Origin: Bacteroidales bacterium
Lineage (GTDB): Bacteria; Bacteroidota; Bacteroidia; Bacteroidales; Muribaculaceae
Assembly: GCA_022009815.1 (NCBI GenBank)
Contig: CP091725.1
Location: forward strand, 1,550,001 to 1,614,000
Direction of reading: 5' to 3'
Length of the DNA stretch: 64,000 bases
The stretch's first letter is position 1; each line of letters opens with the position of its first letter. A program made the position numbers and the translations under genes. This document shows, piece by piece, positions 1 to 9,666 of this stretch. The notes under the pieces are model-generated. The model did no database searches. It saw only the letters and a program-made list of their open reading frames with translations, and had not been told where the DNA came from.

Positions 1-1473
1 CGCACGTTGAAGTCAACCTTCAGCGGCTTCGTCTGGAGTCCGTAGATGTCGGTCATCGCAAGTGAGTCGACCGCGAGCGTGTAGGCAGCTCCCGGTTCCC
101 AGTCCACCTTCAGCATAAGGTCGCGCCGGTTCAGTGTGGAGTCGCGCAGGGCGATGCTTTATCTCCGCAGGGTAGAAAATCGTGTCGTTTTGCAGTTTGC
201 GTTGCAGATGGAATGCCTCGCGGCTGTAGCGCTCTATCGGCGTGCCGGTCTGCAGCAGCAGCGGCGCGTATACCTCCTGGGTGCCGTTTGCCAGCGGGTG
301 CAGCTCCATAAACCGTATCTGCTCCAAAGAGTCGGTTTCCTCGTTTTTCTTCTTTTTCTTGGCTTTTTGACGCTGGAATGTGAATTTCAGCGTGTCGGTG
401 CCCCACGACAGATTGCTGGTAGTGTCGGTGCGCAGATATGTGGTTGCCACCATCAGCGTGTCGGCCGACACAAGATGTGGCGGACGTATCCAGTAGGTCA
501 GCGTGTCGTTTGTCTGCGAGCGTTCGAGAGTGTACCACTGGTCGGGCACGTCGTTGCGTCCCACTATGTTCAGCGACGGCAGTGTGTCGCTTGCGGCGGC
601 GAAGGTCAGCGATATGCGTGTCGAGTCGACGCGCATGTTGTTGGCAAGATATTGCGATTTGCGGTCTTCGTTGAACATTGACAGCAGTATGTCGTTGGGA
701 AAATATGCCGGGCGCGTGGCGCGCATGATGGTGTCAATCTCGTTCAGGTCGTTATAGACAGTGTCGGCTGCCTCGCGCGAGCCGATGCTCGGCACGATTA
801 TTGAGTCGAGGAAAGCAATGTCTTCTGTCGGGTTGCCGAACTTGTAGTCGCGGTCGAGGTCCTTAAGAGCGAAGATGTGGTAGCTTCCCGGCGACACGTT
901 GCGTATGGTGAACTGTCCGCGGTCGTTGGTCAGCGCCACGCGTTGCAGTTTCTCCTTGTGGAAGGCAGAGTCGGCAAGATTGCTTTGCAGTCCCACCACG
1001 ACGCTCTGCATTGGCTCCAGAGTGCGGGAGTCGAGCACGTAGCCCGACACGCGCATCGAGTCGATGACGCTTCCGGTAGAGAAGGCGAATGCGAAGTTGT
1101 CGATAGCGTTGCCCTCGTTGTTGTCCTGGATTGAATTTGAGAAGTCGATGGTATAAGTGGTGTTTGGCAGCAAGGAGTCGACCAGCTCCACCGTCACTTT
1201 GCGTCCGAGAGCCGACATGCGCGGCATCTCCGTTTGCGCCGGCGACACGATGATTTTTGTCGACGGGTCTTTGAGAGTGACAATCTCATCGAAGAAAATC
1301 TCGATTTTGCGGTCCTTAACGTTTACGGCGTTAGGCGTGGGATTGCTGCGCATAAAGATTGGTGGAGTCTTGTCGATAGGGCCTCCGCTCGGATTGCCGA
1401 TGTTGGCGCACGAATACATCACCGCAGCGGCTATAATAATAAATATGTAATATAGAGACTTGCTGTTGTTCAT
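1..1473 (-). CDS. Ig-like domain lipoprotein, 3' end off the left edge, one frameshift
   Basis: Start at 1473 (MNNSKSLYY) because a hydrophobic signal ending in a lipobox-like YSC follows; the in-frame TTG at 1524 would add a non-signal extension. Residues about 30-130 resemble the SbsA-type Ig-like fold (PIDKTPP..., VTLKDPSTKI, FSNSIQDNNEG). Residues about 140-230 look like a carboxypeptidase-regulatory-like beta sandwich (VSGYVLDSRTLEP, TNDRGQFTIRNV). The later part is threonine- and serine-rich with a KKKKKNEE stretch. It is probably an envelope lipoprotein of unknown role. Near 152-156 the frame shifts: one extra base, or two missing, switches a sensible frame (IALRDSTLN ... KPLKVDFNV) to nonsense. 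The sensible frame runs off base 1, so the C-terminus lies outside the window. A -7 box (TATCTTTG, minus strand, 1495-1502) sits just upstream and is also the end of a repeat. Confidence 0.75.
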
Positions 1474-1493
1474 CTGATTTTCCGTTTCTGCTT

Positions 1494-1735
1494 GCAAAGA
1501 TAGTGCAAGCCGAGAGAAGAGCAAAACAAACTTGTTTGATTTTGCTTGTCCGAGGCGCCGCCTATCTTATTCAAAGATAGTGCAAGCCGAGAGAAAAACC
1601 GTGCAAGCCGAGAGGAAAATGAAGTTTACTTCAATTTTTCCGAGGCGCAGCCGGTTTTATCCAAGAGCAAAACAAACTTGTTTGATTTTGCTTGTCCGAG
1701 GCACGCCTGTCTTATGGAAAGATAGTGCAAGCCGG
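1494..1735. repeat. Structured intergenic repeat, copy A (three hairpin modules)
   Basis: This fills most of the gap between the lipoprotein and secDF. The box GATAGTGCAAGCCGAGAG occurs at 1500 and 1577, and a trimmed copy starts at 1721. Module 1 has outer arms AAGATAG (1497-1503) and CTATCTT (1562-1568) around a near-perfect hairpin at 1520-1546 (AGCAAAACAAAC / GTTTGATTTTGCT). Module 2 has outer arms AAAACCG (1595-1601) and CGGTTTT (1652-1658) around a hairpin at 1614-1641 (GGAAAATGAAG / CTTCAATTTTTCC). Module 3 repeats the module 1 hairpin at 1666-1692. Copy B at 41506-41703 has the same architecture but different hairpin arms. Its left end overlaps the -7 box of the lipoprotein gene. No ORF of note is present. 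Confidence 0.85.
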
Positions 1736-1896
1736 TTTTTGCAAAAAAAAGATATGGCAAATTTGCCTGACTATCCTCGCTTTCTTGAGTAAAGAATGCG
1801 TTGAAAAAGCGGCTGATACATTATAATATGCTTAAAAACACATTTTCAAAACGGTTAAAACTCTGACAAAAAGTTTTCAACTTGAAAGAAATACCG

Positions 1897-1904
1897 TATA
1901 TTTG
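1897..1904 (+). promoter_or_regulatory. secDF -7 promoter box
   Basis: TATATTTG matches the Bacteroidota -7 consensus TAnnTTTG and lies 55 bases before the secDF start. The -33 region has only a weak match (TTTTC at about 1874), so the -7 call rests mainly on the consensus and position. Confidence 0.55.
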
Positions 1905-1959
1905 CAGACTGAAAAAAACTGCATAAAATTTAAAAATCAAATATTAACTTAAAAAACAA

Positions 1960-4900
1960 ATGCAAAGTAAAGGTTTTATCAGAGTTATAACCGTGCTTTT
2001 GGTACTGGTTTGCTTGTTCTATCTTTCTTTCTCGTTTGTGACAAACAGCGTGGAGAATGACGCTGCCGCAAGTGCTGCAAAATTTGCCGCTACAGAGGCT
2101 GCGAAGATCAACAAGGACAAAGCATCAGATGCCTACCGCAACGCTTACGACTCAATCTATGACAGAGCGTATGCCCGCAACCTCAAGGATGTTGGGCAGG
2201 AAAAGGTGTACATGTGGTACACATACAATCAAGTTCGCGAAAAACAAATTGGTCTGGGTCTTGACCTGAAGGGCGGTATGACCGTCACCCTCCAGATCTC
2301 AGTAGCCGACATTGTCCGCTCAAAAGCACAGAACCCATTGGACGCAAAACTCAACGAAGCTTTGGCTTTTGCCAGCCAGAACGCAGGCGATGATTTCGTC
2401 GGCGCTTTCTGCAAGAAGTATGAGGAACTCGTCCCGGGCGTGCGTCTGGCTCAGAAATTCATAACAGTGGAAGGCGTAAACGCCAACGACAACAACTCTA
2501 AGGTTGAAGGCATCCTCCGCGAGAAGACACGCACCGACGTTTCTCGTTCGGTCAACTTGCTCCGCGAGCGTATCGACCGTTTCGGCGTGATTGCCCCTAA
2601 CATCAAGGAGATGCAGCGCGAGGGACAAATCCTTATGGAGCTTCCTGGCGTGAAAGAGCCTGAGCGTGTATACAAGCTGATTCAGACTTCTGCAAAATTG
2701 GAATTCTATGCAACTTACGATGCCCGCAACCTTCAGTCGGCTTTCATGGCTCTCAGCTCTGAGTATGCTTCTGGCAAGGGCAATGTTGCAACTGCTCCTG
2801 TAAAAGAGGAAACTGCTCCTGATGTCGACGCGGCTCCTGTGGCTGAGACTGCTCAACCAGAGGCTGCAGCCGCTGTTGAAGATGCTCCGGCAAAGGCTTC
2901 TGAGGCTGCTCCTGCCGGCAAATCGTTGGCAGAGATGATTTGGTCAAACGATATGATGACCATTGAAGGCAAAGACGGTAAAGACGTGCAGGTGCCTGCC
3001 GCTCAATATGTAGGCGGCGCATGTATTGGTGTGGCAAATGAGTCGGATACTGCAGCCGTAAACCGCATCATCCGTTCGGCTGCTGCAAAACGTCTGCTCC
3101 CGACCGACTTGAAGTGCTGCTGGTCAGTGAAGGGCGTCGACAAGAAAGGCGTATACTTCCAGTTGGTGGCTCTCCGCACAAGCAACGGTGAGGCTGCTCT
3201 CGGCGATGCCGACATGATCGACAACGCAAGCGCAGAGCTCAACCAGTTCAGCGGTTCTTACGAAATCAGCATGACGATGAACAACGACGCCGCTTCGAAA
3301 TGGGCAAAATTGACCCGTGACAACATCGGCAAGCAGGTGGCAATCGTTCTCGATGATCAGGTATATTCATTCCCGACAGTTAACACAGCAATCGAAGGCG
3401 GACGCTCTTCAATCACCGGCAACTTCACCGTTGAGGAGGCAAACGACTTGGTCAACGTGCTTACAGGTGGTGGCATGTCGGCTGGCGTGTCAATCGTAAG
3501 CCACACAGAAATCGGTCCGTCACTCGGTCAGCAGGCAATTGAGGCTGGTATCTGGTCGTTTGTGATTGCATTGATTCTGTTGATGATCTATATGATTTCG
3601 TTCTACGGATTCGCTCCGGCTATGGTGGCCAATATGTGCTTGGTGCTCAACCTCTTCTTCACTCTCGGAATCCTGGCTTCGTTCCAGGCAGTGTTGACGT
3701 TGCCTGGTATCTGCGGTATCGTGCTTTCGCTCGGTATGGCTGTCGATGCCAACGTGCTTATCTTCGAGCGCACCAAGGAGGAACTCCGTGCCGGCAAGAA
3801 TGTGAAAGCCGCTCTCGCCGACGGTTACAAGAATGCATTCTCGGCTATCTTCGACTCGAACCTTACTTCTGTAATCACGGCTATCATCTTGATGGTTTAC
3901 GGTACAGGTTTGATCAAGGGCTTCGCAACTACATTGCTCATAAGCATCATCTGCTCGTTCTTCACAGCAGTGTTTATCTCTCGCCTTGTGTTTGAGGCAT
4001 TGTTGAAGAAGAAAGAGCGCACATACACATTTACAACACGATTCAGCCGCAACTTCCTTACCGGCACAAGAGTTGACTTCCTCGGACAAACCAAGAAGGC
4101 TTGGACAGTGATTGCCGCTATCACAGTAGTGATTATTGTTTCGTTCTTCGTGCGTGGCATCAACAAGGGTATCGATTTCTCTGGCGGACGCAACTACGTG
4201 GTGCAATTCGACCACGCTGTCAAGACCGACGACATCACAACGAAGCTGATGCCGATGTTCCCTGACGCTTCAGTTTCTGTAATCACTGTTGACAACGACA
4301 GCCGTGTGCGCGTGTCGACCAACTATAAGATCAACGATAACAGCGACAATGTGGACCAGGAAATCATGCAGAAACTTTACGCTGGTTTGAAAGATGAACT
4401 CAACGGTATGAGCTATGACAACTTCAACGTCAAGGATGAGCACCATGGTGTGGTTTCTTCGGAAATGGTCGGACCGTCGATTGCCGACGACATGACCCGC
4501 GGTGCTGTCTGGTCAGTGCTTCTCTCACTCGTTGCGATTGCACTCTACATCCTGCTCCGCTTCCGCGACTTCTCGTTCTCTATGGGTGCGTTGGTTTCGC
4601 TGGCATTCACATCGTTTGTGATTATCGGCTTCTACTCGCTCTTCTGGGGTGTGCTCCCATTCTCTATGGAGATCGACCAGCAGTTTATTGCAGCTATCCT
4701 TACAATCATCGGTTACGCAATCAACGATACCGTGGTGGTATTCGACCGTATCCGTGAAATGGTGGGACTCTATCCTAAGCAGGACCGCCGCGACGTGATC
4801 AACAAGTCGCTCAACACGACTTTGACACGTACGGTGATGACATCGACCACTACGGTGCTCGTGCTCTTCGTAATCTTCCTGCTCGGTGGTGAGACAATCC

Positions 4901-5019
4901 GCGGATTCGTATTCGCAATGCTCTTCGGTGTGATCCTCGGTACGTTGTCGACAATCTATGTCGCAACTCCGGTGGCTTACTCGATGATGCGTCGCAAGAT
5001 GGCGAAGAAATCAAAGTAA
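1960..5019 (+). CDS. secDF: Protein translocase subunit SecDF (fusion)
   Basis: The 1019-residue protein is a SecD-SecF fusion, the RND-type accessory of the Sec translocon that uses proton-motive force to pull preproteins across the inner membrane. An N-terminal membrane anchor (residues about 8-28) is followed by a charged periplasmic region and the SecD motif GLDLKGG near residue 93. An Ala/Glu/Pro-rich linker (about 275-325) precedes the P1 head. The SecD membrane signature SLGMAVDANVLIFER is near residue 590. SecF begins around residue 720 with GIDFSGG (about 736) and ends with its membrane signature GYAINDTVVVFDRIRE (about 917). Length and order fit Bacteroidetes SecDF. The reading frame is intact. 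It is transcribed alone and ends in a strong terminator. Confidence 0.97.
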   Translation: MQSKGFIRVITVLLVLVCLFYLSFSFVTNSVENDAAASAAKFAATEAAKINKDKASDAYRNAYDSIYDRAYARNLKDVGQEKVYMWYTYNQVREKQIGLGLDLKGGMTVTLQISVADIVRSKAQNPLDAKLNEALAFASQNAGDDFVGAFCKKYEELVPGVRLAQKFITVEGVNANDNNSKVEGILREKTRTDVSRSVNLLRERIDRFGVIAPNIKEMQREGQILMELPGVKEPERVYKLIQTSAKLEFYATYDARNLQSAFMALSSEYASGKGNVATAPVKEETAPDVDAAPVAETAQPEAAAAVEDAPAKASEAAPAGKSLAEMIWSNDMMTIEGKDGKDVQVPAAQYVGGACIGVANESDTAAVNRIIRSAAAKRLLPTDLKCCWSVKGVDKKGVYFQLVALRTSNGEAALGDADMIDNASAELNQFSGSYEISMTMNNDAASKWAKLTRDNIGKQVAIVLDDQVYSFPTVNTAIEGGRSSITGNFTVEEANDLVNVLTGGGMSAGVSIVSHTEIGPSLGQQAIEAGIWSFVIALILLMIYMISFYGFAPAMVANMCLVLNLFFTLGILASFQAVLTLPGICGIVLSLGMAVDANVLIFERTKEELRAGKNVKAALADGYKNAFSAIFDSNLTSVITAIILMVYGTGLIKGFATTLLISIICSFFTAVFISRLVFEALLKKKERTYTFTTRFSRNFLTGTRVDFLGQTKKAWTVIAAITVVIIVSFFVRGINKGIDFSGGRNYVVQFDHAVKTDDITTKLMPMFPDASVSVITVDNDSRVRVSTNYKINDNSDNVDQEIMQKLYAGLKDELNGMSYDNFNVKDEHHGVVSSEMVGPSIADDMTRGAVWSVLLSLVAIALYILLRFRDFSFSMGALVSLAFTSFVIIGFYSLFWGVLPFSMEIDQQFIAAILTIIGYAINDTVVVFDRIREMVGLYPKQDRRDVINKSLNTTLTRTVMTSTTTVLVLFVIFLLGGETIRGFVFAMLFGVILGTLSTIYVATPVAYSMMRRKMAKKSK

Positions 5020-5034
5020 GACAAAGTATCTATT

Positions 5035-5080
5035 CCATAAAAAAGCCGTTCACGCAATCGCGTGAACGGCTTTTTTATGG
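5035..5080. terminator. Bidirectional terminator between convergent secDF and DUF3137 genes
   Basis: A perfect 21-base inverted repeat with a 4-base loop (aatc): arms CCATAAAAAAGCCGTTCACG plus one base, and the exact complement ending in GGCTTTTTTATGG. There are A-runs on the left and T-runs on the right, so it can terminate from both sides. Confidence 0.9.
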
Positions 5081-5132
5081 GCTGTGGCTGCGCCGCTTTG
5101 TGCCGGGGCAGGAGCAAAAATCAGAGGCTTTC

Positions 5133-6865
5133 TTATCGCACTTTGGAGGCAATATGTCTGCGGTACACGTTCAGCCCCGATTTCTTCAGCACGTCTGAGA
5201 TGTGGTCTATGCGCTGTTTCTGAGAAGTGGCGGCATCTGCGCTGTTGTCTTCAGTCATGCTGATGCTTCCTTGGCCTACAACAGGAAGATACTCGTCCCA
5301 ATACACAGGCACTTGATGGGTTCTGCCGTCGCCGCCCCATTTTGAAATGTAGGTGAGGCGCTTTTCAGTCCGGTATCCATGGGCAAAGACGGTGATTGTG
5401 GTCGAGCCATCGGAGTCCTTGTGGGCCTTGGTCTTGAGGATATTGTCGGTGACACACTGCGGGTGTTTGAAATACGCCTGACCCCAGAAGTTTGCAAGAG
5501 CCTCGTGTTCCCAGAATGCGCTTTGGCGCTGCATATGGCTTCCATAAATGTCTTGTCGCGACCTTATCTGCTGGTACATCGGCACGCAGAGCAATGGAGC
5601 CAGAGAGAAATATATGGCGCGGAAGAGGCGTGCGTTGATGTCGTGGAAGTCGTGCTCCGCTTGGTCGTAGTCAAAGTGTTGATATTGGCGCGGATTCATG
5701 TCAAGGTCGATGGCTTGTATGTGGTCGGGAATGATGGTGTTTATCATGTGGTCCTTGACAAAATCAAAATCGTCGCCATAGCCCACGTCATCGTCTTGAA
5801 GCAACTTGAGCATATTGGCTTGGGCAAGTGGCGTGAAGAGCAGGGCAAACTGCTGGTTGTCGTTGCGGTTGCTGGTGTCGAACGCCACTTCGAAATCCTC
5901 GTTTGTCATCATGGCATAGTCGCTTTGCTGAGATTGCGCGCCTTGTTGCGCAGCTTTTTCCTGTGCCATCTGTATGACAGCGACCCTTTGCTGCTGGCAA
6001 GCCCGTTCTTCTTGCGGTAGAACGTGAGGCCGGGGGCTGCCACATTGCCATATATAAGCCGTGTCTTCTCGTAATATCCGGGATAGGGGGCTGTGACGCT
6101 GGCAGTGAGGGTCTGGGAATGGTGTTCGGTCTTCATCTTGCCGTCTGAGCCATATTCGCGTGTGGTCCAATAGATGGTTTTGTGGCCGTAATATGTCTTT
6201 GTGCCCATCTCCATCTTGCGCGTGCGGCAAAGTACGAACGGATTACCGTTGATAAGGCCGGAATGGGAGTAGACAACCGAACGCACGGCATTGAATGTGT
6301 CGTCCCACCCATATACCTGACGCAGGTCGGCGAGGCGTTGCTCGGTGAAGTAAGGGTCGAATTCAAGCCGAGGCACGGTCTCGGTCATCATGCGCGTCAG
6401 CACATCCCAGTCGTACAGGCGATTTAATGGCGCCATCTGCTCCCATGCCTCGTCCTTGTGTTGCGCGATGGTCTGCTTCAGGTCGCCGCGTTCAGCCTTC
6501 AGTCTTTTGAGGCGTGGATGAATCACGGATAAGAGCAAGATGACAGCAGCCAATACCGACAACAATACAGCGGTGGCGATTGCCGGGCTCTTCGTGCTGT
6601 AATCTGTGCAGATGGCAAAAATTCCTATGGCTGCGCAGCACCAAAGAATGACGCATAAGAACGTTGTCCAGCCGATGCGTGATTTCACCGCGCCGAGCGA
6701 CTTCTCTGCGTCGTACAGCAAACGGCACGTCTGTCGGTTGGCGTCAACGTCCACCTGGGCTTCCTTCGCCAGTTGGGCGAATGTGTCTTTCGCTACCTGC
6801 TCGAAGCGGGGCTGAAACGTGTTGACATATTCATCGAGCGGGTCATAGATGTCGTCTGTCATCAC
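5133..6865 (-). CDS. DUF3137-type membrane protein, one frameshift
   Basis: A protein of about 577 residues after correcting one missing base near 5968-5971, where the frame moves from SSKGSLSYR to MAQEKAAQQ. The N-terminus is polar, followed by two transmembrane segments (about residues 65-110, CVILWCCAAIGIFAI and AVLLSVLAAVILLLSVI). A long soluble region follows, with FDPYFTEQRLADLRQVYGW and, near the C-terminus, FWEHEALANFWGQAYFKHP. The layout and the LemA neighbour match DUF3137 family proteins, whose biochemical role is not established. It starts 6 bases after the lemA stop, so the two genes form an operon. A low-complexity linker AQQGAQSQQS lies just after the shift. Confidence 0.75.
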
Positions 6866-6871
6866 CGTCGA

Positions 6872-7621
6872 TTAAAAGAATTTGCTGCGAGCCATCTCGC
6901 GGGTCTCGGCAGAGGCGGTAAACGGGATTCTTGTCGTGTAGCCTTGACGGGCTGCGACAATCATCTTGGTAGGCCAAGCGAAGATGTCGGTGTTCCATTG
7001 AGTCACCCTGCTGTTGTATACCGTGCGGGCAGCCGTGATTTCACGCTGCAGATAGCTGTTCTGCTGCATGGCGTCGGCTATCGTCTGGTGGGCTTTCAGT
7101 TCGGGATAGGCTTCAACTTGAGGAAACAGCCGTCCGCAAGCCATATTCAGCTGGCTGTTTACGTCGCTGCGGTTGGCGTCGTTGATTTTCCCTCCGCGCA
7201 ATGCTGCCACAGCCTTCATCACGTCCTTGTCAAGGTCTACGGCGCGGTCAACAAGACCTACTACATTCTGAAGTATCTGCACCCGCTGTTCGAGGTAGTT
7301 GTCGATGTTTGACGCTTCGGCTTGGATGCGCTGTTCAAGTTGCTGGAAGTAGTTGCGTGCGGAAATTTTCATAAAGATGAATATCACTCCCGGCAATATG
7401 CCGCACACGCAGCCAATCAGAGCCACCATTTCCGGCGATTCGAGCTTGTTGCCCATAAAGGACACATAAAGTAATGTCAGAACCGGGATTGTCACCCATA
7501 GGGCAATCTCAAATAGAGTTGATTTGAATGTGATTGTCACCGGGAGTTGGCGGTCTATGACATGGATGTCGCGTCCGTTGTCATTGATTGGTCCCTGAGT
7601 TTCGTCTAATAGATTTGCCAT
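6872..7621 (-). CDS. lemA: LemA family protein
   Basis: A 249-residue protein. Two transmembrane segments occupy residues about 38-90 (IALWVTIPVLTLLYVSF; LIGCVCGILPGVIFIFM). The LemA helical domain follows, with characteristic features: ARNYFQQLEQRIQAEASNID, LEQRVQILQNVVGLV, AYPELKA, and ITAARTVYNSRVTQWNTDIFAWPTKM written as its parts ITAARTVYN and VTQWNTDIFAWP. LemA proteins are helical membrane-anchored proteins of uncertain function. This one has two membrane spans where many have one. It leads a two-gene operon with the DUF3137 protein and has a well-matched promoter at 7697-7727. Confidence 0.85.
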   Translation of the reverse strand: MANLLDETQGPINDNGRDIHVIDRQLPVTITFKSTLFEIALWVTIPVLTLLYVSFMGNKLESPEMVALIGCVCGILPGVIFIFMKISARNYFQQLEQRIQAEASNIDNYLEQRVQILQNVVGLVDRAVDLDKDVMKAVAALRGGKINDANRSDVNSQLNMACGRLFPQVEAYPELKAHQTIADAMQQNSYLQREITAARTVYNSRVTQWNTDIFAWPTKMIVAARQGYTTRIPFTASAETREMARSKFF

Positions 7622-7696
7622 AGTAAAGATGGTTTATTGGTTGGTTAATTAATATGATAGTTGCAATGATTGCATGGCAAAGCCACAGTTATAAGG

Positions 7697-7727
7697 CAAA
7701 TGTATAGATTTATATTCATATTGACAA
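7697..7727 (-). promoter_or_regulatory. lemA operon promoter
   Basis: On the minus strand the -33 TTG (7725-7727), a 20-base spacer and the -7 box TACATTTG (7697-7704) fit the Bacteroidota sigma-A promoter. The leader to the lemA start is about 70 bases. Confidence 0.75.
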
Positions 7728-7757
7728 GCGTTTTACGCATATTTTTGTGACTGAAAA

Positions 7758-7785
7758 AAGCGGTATAGGAATTCCTATACCGCTT
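7758..7785 (-). terminator. Terminator left of the island boundary
   Basis: Palindrome AAGCGGTATAGG AATT CCTATACCGCTT, followed on the minus strand by a T-run. It lies just downstream, on the minus strand, of the leftmost copy of the DUF2795 gene tail at 7828-7847. Confidence 0.8.
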
Positions 7786-7827
7786 ATATTCAATGCTTGA
7801 AGCTGAGCGAGTCAGCTTGTGGGCTTT

Positions 7828-7847
7828 TTAGTATTCGTCCTCGTTGA
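7828..7847. repeat. Putative attachment-site repeat, copy 1 (left island end)
   Basis: Sequence ttagtattcgtcctcgttga, identical over 20 bases to 10126-10145; the inner 16 bases (7832-7847) also match 15933-15948. On the minus strand it reads ATC-AAC-GAG-GAC-GAA-TAC-TAA, the last codons and stop of the DUF2795 gene whose intact copy lies at 15929-16150. A displaced gene tail next to recombinase remnants is what integration at the 3' end of a gene leaves behind. Confidence 0.7.
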
Positions 7848-7890
7848 TGAGGGGTAAGGCGTAATGAGTTTCAAGTTATTATACCGTTGC

Positions 7891-7929
7891 GTCAGCCTTT
7901 TCGATCATTTTATTTCGTAGTGAAAGACC
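7891..7929. repeat. Short direct repeat, copy 1 (integrase 5' end remnant)
   Basis: Thirty-six of 39 bases match 9613-9651, in the same orientation. At 9613-9651 the sequence lies at the 5' end of a decayed integrase gene, so this copy is probably the stub of another integrase next to attachment-site copy 1. The stretch 7786-7981 otherwise holds no gene that I can recognise. Confidence 0.6.
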
Positions 7930-7981
7930 GTAAAAAGCAAAACTGTGACCCTGTTACAGCCCATAAAGACAATGCTATACT

Positions 7982-9233
7982 CTACTCTGTAAATGATGGG
8001 GTCAAAAGGAAGTCATAAATGCTGACTATCTGTATACCCTTCTCGTCACTCCATGTTTTTGTATGTTCCCCCACCACTATTATCTTTCGGAAAAAATCAT
8101 CTACAAGTTTCAGAGAACGTTTCTCTTGTTCCATCTTTTCCACATCTGGCATTTTGTAGGCAGACTGAATATAGATACGCTCACTCCCCTTATTACAAAC
8201 AAAATCGACTTCAAGTGTTACACGTTGCTGCTTGCCTGCCTCATTTCTGACACGATGAAAGATATTGCCAACATCAACAAGCCAGCCGCGCATACGCATT
8301 TCATTGTAAATGACATTCTCCATAATATGCGTTGTCTCGTTTTGGCGGAATGAAAGAATCGCATTGCGTAAACCTATGTCTTGATAATAGTATTTGCAAA
8401 GAGCACCAATATACTTTCTCCCTTTGATGTCATACCGTTCAGACTTCTCTATCAAGAATGAGTCTTGCATATATCCCAAATACGTGGAAATGGTCTTAAC
8501 ACTGAGACCCTGTGCCTTACTGACAGACTTGAATGTATTTGCTATATTCTGCGCATTAACTGGTGCACCGATACTTGATGCCACTATCTTTGAGAGTTCT
8601 TCAAACTCTGCTTTCATTTCTATCGGATTTCTCTCGTATATGTCTCTAAGGTACACGGTGCGATACAGACGACGCAAAAAGTCTGCTTTCTTGTCGTCAC
8701 CAACTTGTGTGAGAAGTTGTGGTAGACCTCCAAACATCAGATATTCAGCCCATCCTTCTTCCTTTGAACCTTCATAAACAGACATAAACTCCGCAAACGA
8801 CAAAGGCCAAATATGAATTTCATCACCTCTGCCACGGAATTCCGTAACCACATCTGACGAAAGAAAGCGAGAGTTTGAGCCAGTGACATATACATCCGCT
8901 CCTTCTGTCACCGATAGTGTTGAAAGAACCTCTACAAAGTCACTGATTTCCTGCACTTCATCAATGATTATATAATAAGTAGAGTCGTCCTTAATTTCTT
9001 TCAACCCAATCAAGCAAAAAGTCTGGGTCTTTAAAGTTCTTGTTCTTACGACTTTCCATATCAATGATTATGATATGGTCTTCTGCAACTCTCTCATTAA
9101 GCAAATGCTGGCGAAAGAGTTTCTTTAGTAGGAAAGACTTACCAGAACGGCGTAGTCCAGTGACTATTTTAATCAGTCCATTCCCTTTTGAACGTACTAA
9201 TTGGTCGATGTATTTACTTCTGCTTACTATCAT
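7982..9233 (-). CDS. AAA ATPase with DUF4143 C-terminus, one frameshift
   Basis: Start at 9233 (MIVSRSKYIDQ). Residues about 24-36 carry the Walker A motif GLRRSGKSFL, and YIIIDEVQEI near residue 90 is Walker B. VYVTGSNSRFL (sensor-like) and the FRGRGDEIHIWPLSFAEF stretch are typical of the AAA_14 / DUF4143 family. The C-terminal half (HTH-like GLSVKTISTYLGYMQDSFLI, then nuclease-fold-like LEVDFVCNKG) matches DUF4143. Corrected length is about 416 residues. One extra base in an A-run at about 8995-8997 breaks the frame after WVER. These ATPases are common, often multicopy, in Bacteroidales accessory DNA; substrate and role are unknown. Candidate -7 boxes lie at 9273-9280 (TACCTTTG) and 9260-9267 (TAATTTTG). 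Confidence 0.8.
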
Positions 9234-9332
9234 ATACTTCCAAATAATGTCACTTGTGACAAAATTAGAAAGCAAAGGTAGTGCTTTTTTGCAGAAAATT
9301 AGTATAATATCGCTGGTAAATATGTTCCCATT

Positions 9333-9651
9333 TTAGTTTATGTGATTACATTCACCATACGCATTCCAAGAAACTACTTTCGGTCTGGGTTGTTCTACAG
9401 CATCATAAGCAGCCACCAATTCTTCGAGCTGTTCTTGTCTCAGATATTTTATGTTCTTCTCTTCATGTCAATGTCTTCAATGCGCTTGTGCAAGGCATTG
9501 TTGTAGTATTTGTAGTCTGTGGTGCGTATCTCGCCGATTCCACCATGCCCTTTGTCGTTCCACTCCTTAACAAACACACTGATGCCGGTAGACTTGCGGG
9601 CATTATTGCCGTGTCAACCTTTTCGATTATTTTATTTCGTAGAGAAAGACC
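9333..9651 (-). pseudogene. Remnant of a tyrosine integrase N-terminus
   Basis: No single frame is open. Reading across frames on the minus strand gives ARKSTGISVFVKEWNDKG, then TTDYKYYNNALHKRIEDID, then after one shift NIKYLRQEQLEELVAAYD and a stop at 9333. The ST-GI-V-V-EWN pattern followed by N-ALHKRIEDI resembles the arm-binding N-terminal domain of Bacteroides-type phage integrases. The catalytic domain is absent. It is oriented toward attachment-site copy 1. The family call is from pattern recognition only. Confidence 0.5.
9613..9651. repeat. Short direct repeat, copy 2
   Basis: The partner of 7891-7929 (36 of 39 bases). It lies over the 5' end of the integrase remnant, with the shared stretch ccttttcgat(c/t)attttatt. 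It suggests that two related integrase genes, both now eroded, once lay in this island. Confidence 0.6.
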
Positions 9652-9666
9652 ATGAAAGGATATTCC

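Noticed and set aside
1494..1735. CRISPR array suggested by repeated boxes
   Set aside because: Only two full copies of the box plus a fragment, unequal spacing, self-complementary intervals and no cas genes nearby.
7828..7847. tRNA-derived attachment site
   Set aside because: No tRNA gene is near any of the three repeats; the repeats match the end of a protein gene.
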